Position numbers and translations under genes: made by a program. Shown one piece after another: positions 35,578 through 43,900 of a stretch of 64,000 nucleotides of DNA (within the stretch, counting starts at the first letter, position 1; every line of letters begins with the position of its first letter). Location: contig JBKCOJ010000008.1 in the NCBI GenBank assembly GCA_046309815.1, forward strand, positions 1 through 64,000. The letters run 5' to 3'. The notes below the pieces were generated by a model, which was not told where the DNA came from, ran no database searches, and was given only the letters and a program-made list of their open reading frames with translations. The DNA is from CAITNM01 sp021298215. GTDB lineage: Bacteria > Pseudomonadota > Alphaproteobacteria > Paracaedibacterales > CAITNM01.

Positions 35578-36924
35578 TTAGGCGTCTTTTTTGAGATGTT
35601 TTTCTAGCCAATGGATATCGTAATCGCCTTTGCGCATGTCGGGATTATCGACAAGCATGCGATGGAGAGGGATGGTGGTTTTAATCCCATCAACGATGTA
35701 TTCATCGAGGCAGCGTTTAACTTTTTGCATGGCTTCTTCACGATTTTTTCCATGAACAATAAGTTTTGCGACCATGCTGTCGTAGTGCGGAGGGACGACG
35801 TATCCACCATACACATGGCTATCGACGCGCACACCAAATCCTCCTGGCGTGTGATAAGCAATCACTTTTCCAGGTGAAGGTGCAAATGTTTCCGGGTCTT
35901 CTGCATTAATACGGCATTCAATAGCATGACCAGTGATTTTGATGTCTTCTTGTTTGAAAGAAAGAGGATGGCCTGCAGCAATCATGATCTGTTCTTTAAT
36001 AAGATCGATCCCGGTGACCATTTCGGTGACAGGGTGCTCAACCTGAATACGCGTGTTCATTTCCATGAAGAAAAATTGACCATCTTCGAATAGAAATTCT
36101 AAGGTACCAACACCGCGGTAGCCCATTTTTTTCATAGCTTTGTTGACAATGTCGCCGAGCGTTCTGCGTTGATCTTGTGCTAGAGCAGGAGACGGGGCTT
36201 CTTCCCACACTTTTTGATGGCGACGCTGAATGGAACAATCGCGTTCCCCAAGGTTTACGGCGTTACCGTGCGTGTCTGCTACCACTTGAATTTCAATGTG
36301 ACGAGGACGGCGTAAATAGCGTTCCATGTAGACTTCGTCATTACCGAAGTTTGCTTTAGCTTCAACGCCAGCTAGGCGAACGGCGTTGACGACTTCTTCG
36401 TCGGACGTGGCAACTTTCATGCCTTTACCGCCACCTCCAGAGGTTGCTTTAACAATAACTGGGTAACCAATTTTATTTGCCCATTCGATGGCATTATCGA
36501 CGTTGACGGCGCCTTCTGTGCCTGGCACTACTGGTACGCCAAGGTCAATCATGGTTTTTTTTGCGGTGATTTTATCACCCATCATGGTGATATGTTGGGG
36601 AGTAGGGCCGATGAATGTAATGCCATGTTCTTCAACCATTTGTGCAAAGGCAGCATTTTCCGATAGAAAGCCAAAACCAGGATGAATGGCATCAGCACCG
36701 GTGACTTCGGCAGCACTGATAATCGCTGACATTTTAAGGTAGCTATCTTTAGCAGAGGGTGGGCCTATGCATACGCTTTCATCGGCTAGGCGTACATGTT
36801 TGCTTGTTTCATCGGCAGTTGAGTGGATAGCAACGGTTTTAATGCCCATTTCTTTACACGCACGTAAGATGCGTAGAGCGATTTCCCCACGGTTAGCGAT
36901 GAGAACTTTTTCAAATAATTTCAT
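35578..36924 (-). CDS. accC: Biotin carboxylase subunit of acetyl-CoA carboxylase
   Basis: 448-aa ATP-grasp enzyme that carboxylates the biotin of AccB, the first step of fatty acid synthesis. It has the N-terminal VLIANRGEIALRILRA, the Gly-rich ATP loop KATSGGGGKGMKVA, GERDCSIQRRHQKVWEEAP, and the catalytic MNTRIQVEHPVTEM. It is two bases downstream of accB in the standard accB-accC operon. Confidence 0.97.
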   Translation of the reverse strand: MKLFEKVLIANRGEIALRILRACKEMGIKTVAIHSTADETSKHVRLADESVCIGPPSAKDSYLKMSAIISAAEVTGADAIHPGFGFLSENAAFAQMVEEHGITFIGPTPQHITMMGDKITAKKTMIDLGVPVVPGTEGAVNVDNAIEWANKIGYPVIVKATSGGGGKGMKVATSDEEVVNAVRLAGVEAKANFGNDEVYMERYLRRPRHIEIQVVADTHGNAVNLGERDCSIQRRHQKVWEEAPSPALAQDQRRTLGDIVNKAMKKMGYRGVGTLEFLFEDGQFFFMEMNTRIQVEHPVTEMVTGIDLIKEQIMIAAGHPLSFKQEDIKITGHAIECRINAEDPETFAPSPGKVIAYHTPGGFGVRVDSHVYGGYVVPPHYDSMVAKLIVHGKNREEAMQKVKRCLDEYIVDGIKTTIPLHRMLVDNPDMRKGDYDIHWLEKHLKKDA

Positions 36925-36926
36925 TG

Positions 36927-37361
36927 CTACTCAATAATTAACAAAGGTGCGTCGAATTCAGTAGGCTCAGCATCTTTTACAAAGATTTTTGTAACAGTGC
37001 CTGCTTTTGGAGCCTTAATAGGGTTCATAACCTTCATGGCTTCAATAATAAGAAGCGTTTGGCCTGCACTAACGCTATCGCCTGTTTTCACAAAAGGCAT
37101 TGCGCCTGGTTCAGGGGATAAATAAACAGTTCCAACCATAGGAGATTTTACTGTTCCTGGGTGTGTTGCTGAAGGCGCGGGTGCAGCGCCTTGTGCTGTT
37201 GGAGCTGCTTGCATCGGTATGTTTGCAAAGGAAGCTGCCATTTGGCGTGCGACGCGGATTTTAACACCGCTGGCTTCGTATTCGATTTCTGAAAGGTCTG
37301 TTTCTTTTAAAATTTCAGCTAGTTCAACAATCGCTTCTTTATCAAGTTTGCCCGCGGCCAT
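36927..37361 (-). CDS. accB: Biotin carboxyl carrier protein
   Basis: 144-aa carrier with the biotinylated lysine in IIEAMKVMNPIKAP near residue 113. The first about 40 residues form the conserved N-terminal region, followed by a Pro/Ala-rich hinge (about residues 50-70), and the biotinyl domain carries a thumb loop. It is the first gene of accB-accC on the minus strand. Confidence 0.96.
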   Translation of the reverse strand: MAAGKLDKEAIVELAEILKETDLSEIEYEASGVKIRVARQMAASFANIPMQAAPTAQGAAPAPSATHPGTVKSPMVGTVYLSPEPGAMPFVKTGDSVSAGQTLLIIEAMKVMNPIKAPKAGTVTKIFVKDAEPTEFDAPLLIIE

Positions 37362-37443
37362 AACGTTACTTTTTTAATTCACATAGAACTAGGTATAAAG
37401 ATGTTTTGGTCTGCGGGCAAGATGATTTTTAGATCTGTAAGGT

Positions 37444-38454
37444 TTATCCTTGATAATAAGATCCAACAATTTCAGCAAGGGATGACTTCATTGGTTCCCA
37501 TTCAAGTTGTTCTCTTGCTTCGATGGTGTCTGCGACAACAATTGGAACATCACCAGGGCGTCTGCCAGGATTGTTGATGGTGTAATCCATATTGGTGTAG
37601 CGAGCTACAGCTGTTAGGACTTCTTTCACGGTAAAGCCTGTTCCAGTGCCGATATTGGCAGTGATGGAAGGATTGCCGCCCAAAAGATACTGCACAGCCA
37701 TTACGTTAGCGCGCGCGACATCAACCACATGTACATAGTCGCGAATACACGTGCCATCTCGAGTGGGATAGTCTTCACCAAAAACAGTGACTTCGACAGA
37801 GTCCTTTTTAAAGGCGTTGACTAGTGCTGGAACAAGCTGTTGAGAATGACCATCGGTATTATCTGTTTCGTGATCTACGCCGCTGACATTGAAATAGCGT
37901 AATATTGCGTAAGGAATAGTGGTTGCTTGAAGATCAAGTTCGGTGTCTCTTTTATTTTCTGCATAAGGGCTTTCTGGTGCTAATTGTCTTGTGATTGGTA
38001 CAGGGGTGTCAGACTCTAATGTGCCATATACAGCGGACGTTGAAGCAAAGACAACTGGAATACCTAATTCTTGCGCGATCTCCAGAACATTTTTACTGCC
38101 GTTTACGTTTACTTCATGGTAAAGTCCTGGTTTTTCAACGGATTCTGGTACATAAATTTTTGCGGCCAGGTCAATGATGGCTCTGGGGTGATGTTGCATA
38201 ATAATTTCGCGTAATTGGTTGCGGTTGCGAATATCCGCTTGCTCGATAGGTCCCCATTTTATGATAGGCATTACGGAATTTGAGAAATCATCAATGGTAA
38301 CAGGAGTGAAGCCTGCATCTTCCAAAAGTCTGCAGGTCGATAAGCCGATGTAGCCAGCACCACCGGTGACAATTACCTCACCGTCTTCTGCTTCTGCTGC
38401 AGTTAGAAATGTTATGTTTAGGAAAAAGCATAGGAGAAATTTGAAAATTTTCAT
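37444..38454 (-). CDS. galE: UDP-glucose 4-epimerase-like enzyme with a signal peptide
   Basis: 336-aa short-chain dehydrogenase/reductase of the GalE type preceded by an export signal. Residues 1-22 (MKIFKFLLCFFLNITFLTAA) have a basic start, a hydrophobic core and a plausible cleavage after AEA at 20-22. The Rossmann motif TGGAGYIG begins only at residue 30. Active-site residues are kept: STS 138-140 and Y164-x3-K168 (PYAENK). The RYFNVSG and CIRDYVHVVDVA segments are typical GalE. No earlier or later start would remove the signal without cutting the NAD-binding strand. A cytoplasmic NAD-dependent epimerase should not be exported, so this is unusual. The gene appears monocistronic. Confidence 0.85.
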   Translation of the reverse strand: MKIFKFLLCFFLNITFLTAAEAEDGEVIVTGGAGYIGLSTCRLLEDAGFTPVTIDDFSNSVMPIIKWGPIEQADIRNRNQLREIIMQHHPRAIIDLAAKIYVPESVEKPGLYHEVNVNGSKNVLEIAQELGIPVVFASTSAVYGTLESDTPVPITRQLAPESPYAENKRDTELDLQATTIPYAILRYFNVSGVDHETDNTDGHSQQLVPALVNAFKKDSVEVTVFGEDYPTRDGTCIRDYVHVVDVARANVMAVQYLLGGNPSITANIGTGTGFTVKEVLTAVARYTNMDYTINNPGRRPGDVPIVVADTIEAREQLEWEPMKSSLAEIVGSYYQG

Positions 38455-38540
38455 GACAATACTCGGGATATGGTTGATAAATCTATTCTAGAAAATGAGA
38501 AATTAATAAAAGGTAAATTGAGTTTATCGGCTGGACTGAG

Positions 38541-39626
38541 CTATTGGAGCTTAATTTCCTTCAAGACTTCTTTACGCCAACCAGTTAGCGTGTGCCTTTT
38601 TTGGCCGGTCACCATTTGTATAAGTTGCTGTTTATTAAGAATATAATGGGGTGGGATCCCAAGGTTTCCAGCGGTGTAGTTGATCTTTGTTTTCCATTTT
38701 TTCAAGAGAGCTTTTTGCGTGGGATTAAATATTTGAGCGTGATTATCTGCCATTTGGCATAATTTTTTCATGTATTCAGGCGACTGATGACTCTCAGCAA
38801 AAACAAGATTTTTCCATGTTTTTTGCAAATCGTTGTACGCCTTTGGGTGGCAATTTTCTTCGTTGATATGATTAAGGTTTTTCTTGCGAAGAATTTGATC
38901 TAAAAGAAAATCAGCAATCACGTGTCTTCTAGGAATATCAAGCTTTTTTGCCCATTTTTCGCGCCATTTTGCGAGACCTAATGCGTAAAATGGTATAGGC
39001 CATTTGCAGCCTACAAAGCATAATTTGAGCCAATCTTTTGATTGAGTGGAGCGATATTTCTTTAAAAGAAGTTTCATTTCTTGATCTATCCATGCACTGC
39101 GATTTAACGACCAAAGTTTCTGTTCAAGGATTGGATAAATTTGTGCAAGATAAGCGGCATCATCAGCAGCATACTCAAGCTGTTTGTTACTTAAAGGACG
39201 GATGATCCAGTTGGTTTTTTGTTGTGATTTATCAGCGGTTGTGCCGAGCAGTTTTAAAACAAGAGAATCAAGGCTACTGCTGTGCTCCATTTTTGCAAAG
39301 CAGGCCATTATTTGAGTATCTGTGAAAGGCCAGGTAACAGCACCGGTGGCTCTTTTAAGAATGGCCCAATCTTGATCACCTGCATGAAAAATTTTCTTGA
39401 TCTGTGGGTTTTCTAAAATTGTTTTAAGGGGTGTCAAATCGGTCACACTAAGCGCATCGATAACCCACGTTTGAGATACTGTGGCAATTTGAATAAGGCT
39501 AAGAATAGCGAAATAGGTAGACTCGCGATGAAATTCAGTATCAACGGCAATCCAATCAGGAGAGGAATTTTTTAAGTATTCAATAAATAAAAATAGGTCA
39601 TTTTGCGTTTCTATTTTTAAATGCAT
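38541..39626 (-). CDS. rnd: Ribonuclease D
   Basis: 361-aa 3'-5' exoribonuclease of the DEDDy type involved in tRNA 3' maturation. Exo I residues D29 and E31 lie in AVDTEFHRES. Exo II is in IFHAGDQDWAIL, and Exo III has YAADDAAYLAQIY. HRDC-type helices follow, with PRRHVIADFLLDQIL and a shorter second copy. Length is close to E. coli RNase D (375). Confidence 0.9.
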   Translation of the reverse strand: MHLKIETQNDLFLFIEYLKNSSPDWIAVDTEFHRESTYFAILSLIQIATVSQTWVIDALSVTDLTPLKTILENPQIKKIFHAGDQDWAILKRATGAVTWPFTDTQIMACFAKMEHSSSLDSLVLKLLGTTADKSQQKTNWIIRPLSNKQLEYAADDAAYLAQIYPILEQKLWSLNRSAWIDQEMKLLLKKYRSTQSKDWLKLCFVGCKWPIPFYALGLAKWREKWAKKLDIPRRHVIADFLLDQILRKKNLNHINEENCHPKAYNDLQKTWKNLVFAESHQSPEYMKKLCQMADNHAQIFNPTQKALLKKWKTKINYTAGNLGIPPHYILNKQQLIQMVTGQKRHTLTGWRKEVLKEIKLQ

Positions 39627-39678
39627 TCAATATCTTTTTTCTTTTTGTTAAGCGAATAGTAACATTTAATGCATTAAG

Positions 39679-40332
39679 ATGATAGGACTTCAGGAGTATG
39701 TAGCTTCTATAAAATGTTATGAGGACAAAGTGCGTCGCGTGTTAGATTCAGACTCGAAAGAAAAATTTAAAAAAAACGATTATTACCTAACGGGTAAGCT
39801 GTTAGTTGCTATGCCGTATATGGAAGATAGCCGCTTTGCGCATGCTGTTATTTATATATGTGGACATGATGAATATGGTGCTATTGGCCTTTTGATTAAT
39901 AAATCTCTCAATTCTCTTACGTTTAATGATTTACTGATGCAGCTTGATATTGCAACGACTCCTTCTCATCGAGAAGTGCAAATGCACACAGGCGGTCCTG
40001 TTGAAGTAAGTCGCGGATTTGTATTGCATTCTCCTGACTATCAGAGCGATTCTACAGTACGTATTGGCGAAAATTTTTGTATTACGGCGACGCTTGATAT
40101 TTTAAAAACTTTAGCTCAAGGTCAGGGCCCTAGAAAGTTCTTGCTTGCTTTGGGTTATACTGGCTGGGGGTCTAACCAGCTTGAGCAAGAATTGCAAGAC
40201 AACTTTTGGATCGTTGTTGAGCCTAGTGAAGAAATTGTTTTCAGCTCGGCTCTTGATTTCCGTTGGCGAGCTGCAATGGCTTCTCTGGGTGTTGATCCAC
40301 TGACTTTAAGCTTGGAGTCAGGTCGGGCTTAG
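39679..40332 (+). CDS. YqgE/AlgH (UPF0301) family protein
   Basis: 217-aa cytoplasmic protein of the YqgE/AlgH family, of undefined function. The hallmark LLVAMPYMEDSRFAHAVIYICGHDEYGAIGL-like region is present (LVAMPYMEDSRFAHAVIY), as are HTGGPVEVSRGFVLHS and ALGYTGWGSNQLEQEL. It has about 30 extra N-terminal residues compared with the usual 185-190 aa; ATG 39781-type internal starts were not seen. Its last 92 bases overlap the 3' end of the convergent Sel1-repeat gene. Confidence 0.88.
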   Translation: MIGLQEYVASIKCYEDKVRRVLDSDSKEKFKKNDYYLTGKLLVAMPYMEDSRFAHAVIYICGHDEYGAIGLLINKSLNSLTFNDLLMQLDIATTPSHREVQMHTGGPVEVSRGFVLHSPDYQSDSTVRIGENFCITATLDILKTLAQGQGPRKFLLALGYTGWGSNQLEQELQDNFWIVVEPSEEIVFSSALDFRWRAAMASLGVDPLTLSLESGRA

Positions 40333-40930
40333 TAAAGCTCTTGCTTGGATTTAAAGCGGGATTATTAATTAGCTTTCGATAAATATCCTGCAACTGTTCT
40401 GATGACAGATTGGTTGCTGCCTCGTCTCGATAAATAGCTGCATCTTGTGCCATCTCATCAAGCCCTTCATTCATCGTTGCTAAGCATAAATAATAGTAAG
40501 CAAGCACATAATCTATTTCACCCGCATAGCCCCGGAGGAAAATGACGCCTGCGTTAAATTGTGCTGCGCCGTCTCCTAAATCAGCAGCGCGAATGTATAG
40601 AACGAGAGCTTGTTTTCTATCTTGATCGATACCATCGCCAGCGTAATAACTATCGGCCAACGCTTTGATAGCTGGTGGATAATTCATATCGACAGCGCGT
40701 TTAAAATGTTCGTTCGCTAAATATGGATTTGTTTTTACGCCGATGAGTTCTTCGATACCTTTCATGTAATGCCAAAGAGCTGTGCCGGGTAGAGGTTCAT
40801 CACAAGGGGCGCAAACAAGGGGTTTTGAAGGTTTTGTTTTTGTCTCTACCTTTGAAGACGTTTGATTTTCTTCTGCATGCAAAAAAGCGAGAAAAAGAGT
40901 GGCAATAACAACAGTGATTTTCTTTAACAT
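40241..40930 (-). CDS. Secreted Sel1-repeat (TPR-like) protein
   Basis: 229-aa protein with a signal peptide (residues 1-20, ending LHAEE). Residues 65-155 form about three Sel1-like repeats (ANEHFKRAVDMNYPPAIKAL, ALVLYIRAADLGDGAAQFNA, VLAYYYLCLATMNEG). A Pro/Ser/Lys-rich tail follows. Sel1 proteins mediate protein-protein contacts, often in the envelope or toward hosts. It begins 8 bases after the cvpA stop and overlaps yqgE tail-to-tail by 92 bases. Confidence 0.75.
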   Translation of the reverse strand: MLKKITVVIATLFLAFLHAEENQTSSKVETKTKPSKPLVCAPCDEPLPGTALWHYMKGIEELIGVKTNPYLANEHFKRAVDMNYPPAIKALADSYYAGDGIDQDRKQALVLYIRAADLGDGAAQFNAGVIFLRGYAGEIDYVLAYYYLCLATMNEGLDEMAQDAAIYRDEAATNLSSEQLQDIYRKLINNPALNPSKSFTKPDLTPSLKSVDQHPEKPLQLANGNQEPS

Positions 40931-40937
40931 TTTGTTC

Positions 40938-41696
40938 CTATTCTGCGTTGGCTTGATCTAGTAGGCGATCCATTTCAATTTCTTGTTTTTTGGCATTGCC
41001 TTTTTTAATAGCTTTTTTCTCGGGAGCTTCTTTAGTTTTTAAATTTGCTAGTTCTTCAGCCGATATTTGTTTTTGGTTTTCTCGGTCAATAGCTGCTTGC
41101 ACAACAGGAGCTACTTGTTCCGCCACTTCCACCACTGCTTGCCCTGCTTGTTTAATGTCTTCTGCTGAAGGAACTTTACGTTCACTTAATCGCTTTTCTT
41201 GAAGGGACTTGATCCAATCTTGAGCAGATTTTGGTAGAACGATATACAGGGTATCGCTACCTTTGTACATGAAGTTTGAAAATCTGCTACCTTTAATAAA
41301 ATCAGGATGATCAGGGCGTAACCATACGCAGCTTACGATTAATTCGAATATAAATAAAAGAGCACACCCGCGTAATAGACCATAAGCTGTACCTAAAGAT
41401 CGATCAATACCACTTAAAGCACTTGCACGAACGCGAGAGGTGAGGAAGTGGCTGATTAATGTGAGTATGATAAGAAAAATGATAAAGATAGCAAACAAGG
41501 TTACGCCATCAGCAAGCCAAGGGTTAGAGATTTTTGAACGTGCTAAATATTGGGTAGTGGGGAATAAGACGTACGCCATGGATATAGCGCCAACCCATGA
41601 AAGTAAGCTTAATATTTCTTTTGTAATGCCTCGTACTATCCCGATGATAGCGGAAATTGCGAGAATGCCTAAGAAGATCAAGTCAAATTTATTCAT
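40938..41696 (-). CDS. cvpA: CvpA family membrane protein
   Basis: 252-aa protein. The first about 165 residues hold four helices of the CvpA family (FDLIFLGILAISAIIGIVRG and the GIDRSLGTAYGLLRG segment), related to colicin V production and envelope maintenance. The C-terminal 90 residues are charged and probably cytoplasmic coiled coil. It is 14 bases downstream of prmC and precedes the Sel1 gene, so three genes may be co-transcribed. Confidence 0.87.
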   Translation of the reverse strand: MNKFDLIFLGILAISAIIGIVRGITKEILSLLSWVGAISMAYVLFPTTQYLARSKISNPWLADGVTLFAIFIIFLIILTLISHFLTSRVRASALSGIDRSLGTAYGLLRGCALLFIFELIVSCVWLRPDHPDFIKGSRFSNFMYKGSDTLYIVLPKSAQDWIKSLQEKRLSERKVPSAEDIKQAGQAVVEVAEQVAPVVQAAIDRENQKQISAEELANLKTKEAPEKKAIKKGNAKKQEIEMDRLLDQANAE

Positions 41697-41710
41697 ATAT
41701 TTAAAATGTC

Positions 41711-42514
41711 TTATCTTTTTTTTGCACTATAGCATAACACGCGTACGATGCCAGATAGATCAGTGAATGTGCTTTCTTGGATTAAATCCGCAGTCGATGC
41801 GATGTTTTGAACACACTTTTCTTGGTTCTTGCCGATTTCAAGGAATATCAATCCGTTTGATTTTAAGAGAGAGGGGATACTTGGCAAGATTTTTTGATAA
41901 TCTTCAAGGCCTGTAAGACCTGAAAATAACGCAGTATTAGGATCATGCAGGGTTGATACATCAAGTTTTTCATGTGTAGAGATGTAGGGTGGATTACACA
42001 AAATGATGTCAAATTTTCCTTGTAAGCTTTTCGTCCAGTCGCCTTGAAGTAGAAGTGATCGTTGCTTGAGATTTAGATATTCTTGATTTCTTTGTGCTAC
42101 TTTTAAGGCGCTCCAACTGTAATCGATTCCTATGCCAAAAGCATTAGGAAACTCAGCTAAAATGGAAAAAAATAAACAGCCAGTTCCTGTCCCTAAATCA
42201 AGTATTTGGGGGCAGGTGTCTTTTGAGAAATATTTTTTAACAGCATCAATGATTGTTTCTGAATCTGGGCGCGGGTCAAGAGTATGCTTATTCGTAAAAA
42301 AGTTTCTTCCATAAAACTCTTTAAACCCTAATATTTTTGCAATTGGTTCACCTTTTAGACGGCGGTTTATTAACTCATTTAATTTTTGCTTTTCATCTAT
42401 GGTTAAAGAAAGCTGCGGTAAATGCATAAAAATCCATTCAGGAGATTTTTGTAAAACTTTTCCTAGCAGTAGCCTGTACTCTTGTTGGTTGATGACTTTT
42501 TCAGTATTGGTCAA
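41711..42514 (-). CDS. prmC: Release factor glutamine methyltransferase PrmC
   Basis: 267-aa SAM-dependent enzyme (HemK family) that methylates the Gln of the GGQ motif in RF1/RF2. The SAM-binding motif is ILDLGTGTGCLFFSIL, and the catalytic NPPY is in CNPPYIS. An N-terminal helical domain contacts the release factor. PRPDSETII before the SAM loop is also characteristic. It is divergent from secB, with about 80 bases between the starts. Confidence 0.94.
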   Translation of the reverse strand: MTNTEKVINQQEYRLLLGKVLQKSPEWIFMHLPQLSLTIDEKQKLNELINRRLKGEPIAKILGFKEFYGRNFFTNKHTLDPRPDSETIIDAVKKYFSKDTCPQILDLGTGTGCLFFSILAEFPNAFGIGIDYSWSALKVAQRNQEYLNLKQRSLLLQGDWTKSLQGKFDIILCNPPYISTHEKLDVSTLHDPNTALFSGLTGLEDYQKILPSIPSLLKSNGLIFLEIGKNQEKCVQNIASTADLIQESTFTDLSGIVRVLCYSAKKR

Positions 42515-42595
42515 TGTGGTGGTGTATCAAATTTACTTGCGAAATTTAACCATATTCGCGATACTGCTACCATTACTTTTTAAACTCAACTATGT

Positions 42596-43048
42596 ATGTC
42601 GGAAACTTCAACTCAAAAAGAACCAACTTTTAATATTGTCGCTCAAGGTGTGCGGGATCTTTCTTTTGAAAATAAATTGGAATTTGGGGTTGGGCTAGGA
42701 GAGCAGCCAGAGATTAGTGTAAATATCCAGGCGAATGGCAAAAAAAATACAGAAGAAAGTTACGAAGTAACATTAGTGATTAATATTGAGGCGAAGCACA
42801 AAGAAAAAACACTTTTTTTGGTTGAGTTACAGTATGCGGGTTTGTGCCATGCGCAGAACGTTCCGGCGGATGTGTTGCCTACGTTATTGATGATTCAAAC
42901 ACCAACATTCTTATTCCCTTATGCGCGTCAGATTGTTTCTGATACAACAAGTCAGGCAGGATTACCGCCTTTGTATTTGCAGCCAGTGGATTTTGCCGCG
43001 CTTTACCGTAATCAGCAAGCGACTACAGATGCTGTAGGCACAGCGTAA
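42596..43048 (+). CDS. secB: Protein-export chaperone SecB
   Basis: 150-aa cytoplasmic tetrameric chaperone that delivers preproteins to SecA. The core segments DLSFENKLEF, HKEKTLFLVELQYAGLC and PTFLFPYARQIVSDTT-AGLPPLYLQPVDFAALY are SecB signatures. Consistent with this, many genes in the window have Sec signal peptides. It starts at ATG 42596. An RHH gene follows after three bases. Confidence 0.95.
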   Translation: MSETSTQKEPTFNIVAQGVRDLSFENKLEFGVGLGEQPEISVNIQANGKKNTEESYEVTLVINIEAKHKEKTLFLVELQYAGLCHAQNVPADVLPTLLMIQTPTFLFPYARQIVSDTTSQAGLPPLYLQPVDFAALYRNQQATTDAVGTA

Positions 43049-43051
43049 TAT

Positions 43052-43267
43052 ATGATTAAACGCTCGGTAGTGGTGCAGGGGCATGCTACCAGTGTGCGTT
43101 TAGAGCCTGAATTTTGGGAAGTTTTGGATGATATTTGTAAAAAGCAAAATATGTCCTTGGCGCAATTAATTATTTCCATTGAAAAAGAGCAGCATGAGCG
43201 GCAAAATTTGGCGAGCCGACTTAGGGTGTTTTGTTTGAAGAGTGTGAGAAAGATTGATCTTAGGTAA
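43052..43267 (+). CDS. Small ribbon-helix-helix protein (RHH_4 type)
   Basis: 71-aa protein with a beta strand (SVVVQGHATSVRLEPEFW) and two helices (EVLDDICKKQNMSLAQLI), the pattern of alphaproteobacterial ribbon-helix-helix domain proteins (RHH_4). It is presumably a DNA-binding regulator with unknown targets. Three bases separate it from secB, and a strong terminator follows. Confidence 0.8.
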   Translation: MIKRSVVVQGHATSVRLEPEFWEVLDDICKKQNMSLAQLIISIEKEQHERQNLASRLRVFCLKSVRKIDLR

Positions 43268-43281
43268 GTTCAAGCTGAATG

Positions 43282-43327
43282 AAACCACCTCTTCCTAAAT
43301 CAATCAGTTTAGAAAGAGGTGGTTTTT
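43282..43327. terminator. Bidirectional terminator between secB operon and CsbD-like gene
   Basis: AAACCACCTCTT and CTAAA pair with TTTAG and AAGAGGTGGTTT around a short loop. T-runs lie on both sides (GGTTTTTAGG on plus; the A-rich start gives T on minus). It serves the two convergent units. Confidence 0.9.
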
Positions 43328-43332
43328 AGGCT

Positions 43333-43695
43333 TTAATCTAATTTTTCGAGAAGTTCATTGATTCTCTTTTCAATGGCTTCTTTTGAGTCGGCGTATTTTT
43401 CTTTTGCGCCTTCTTTTGAATCAGCATATTTTTCTTTGATGAGTCCAATAAGCTGATCTTTTTTTCCTTTTACTTTTTCTAAATCTTGATCAGTGAGATG
43501 ACCCCATTGCTCTTTTAATGAACCTACTAGTTTATCCCACTTTGCTGATAATTTTTCATTCATAGCTTCCTCCTTTATTCTAAAGTTAGATATTTCATGG
43601 TCGCTTTCTGTTTTTTGTGAAGAAACTGCTGCATTCGTTAAATTTGGCAGAAGTGTGCAACACAATAGAGCAGACATAAGAAGGTTTCTTTTCAT
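43333..43695 (-). CDS. CsbD-like protein with signal peptide and internal start
   Basis: 120-aa protein from ATG 43695, with AAAGGAG upstream. It has a signal peptide (residues 1-22, ending LTNA) and a linker to residue 44. A CsbD-like stress domain begins at Met45 (MNEKLSAKWDKLVGSLKEQW, the pattern of CsbD proteins M...W....G..K...G..T). The internal Met45 (43563) has its own near-perfect ribosome binding site. The tail has two copies of EKYADSKE, then a Lys/Glu helix. CsbD proteins are usually cytoplasmic stress proteins of unknown function. Confidence 0.8.
   Translation of the reverse strand: MKRNLLMSALLCCTLLPNLTNAAVSSQKTESDHEISNFRIKEEAMNEKLSAKWDKLVGSLKEQWGHLTDQDLEKVKGKKDQLIGLIKEKYADSKEGAKEKYADSKEAIEKRINELLEKLD
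43561..43576 (-). promoter_or_regulatory. Internal Shine-Dalgarno and start inside the CsbD-like gene
   Basis: On the minus strand AAAGGAGGAAGCTATG places a full AGGAGG five bases before the Met45 codon. This is a stronger site than most genes in the window have, and it would give a 76-aa protein equal to an ordinary cytoplasmic CsbD without signal peptide. Confidence 0.6.
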
Positions 43696-43900
43696 AAGAT
43701 CTCCTTTCTTAAGATGAATTAACACCTACCCTATAGGCCAAAAAATCGTTAAGCGCAAGCAATTTAGCAAAGATGTGTTGTGAACTTTTACGCGAAAATA
43801 TATAAAAACACTTATTATTTATATTAATATTGCATTTCTTAATATCATCACTATATATAAAAGACTTTTTTATGTAAAAAATGGTTTTATAGTGATTAGA

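Noticed and set aside
42399..42698. 99-aa plus-strand frame across the prmC-secB gap
   Set aside because: It overlaps the start of prmC and secB in another frame and has no ribosome binding site of note.
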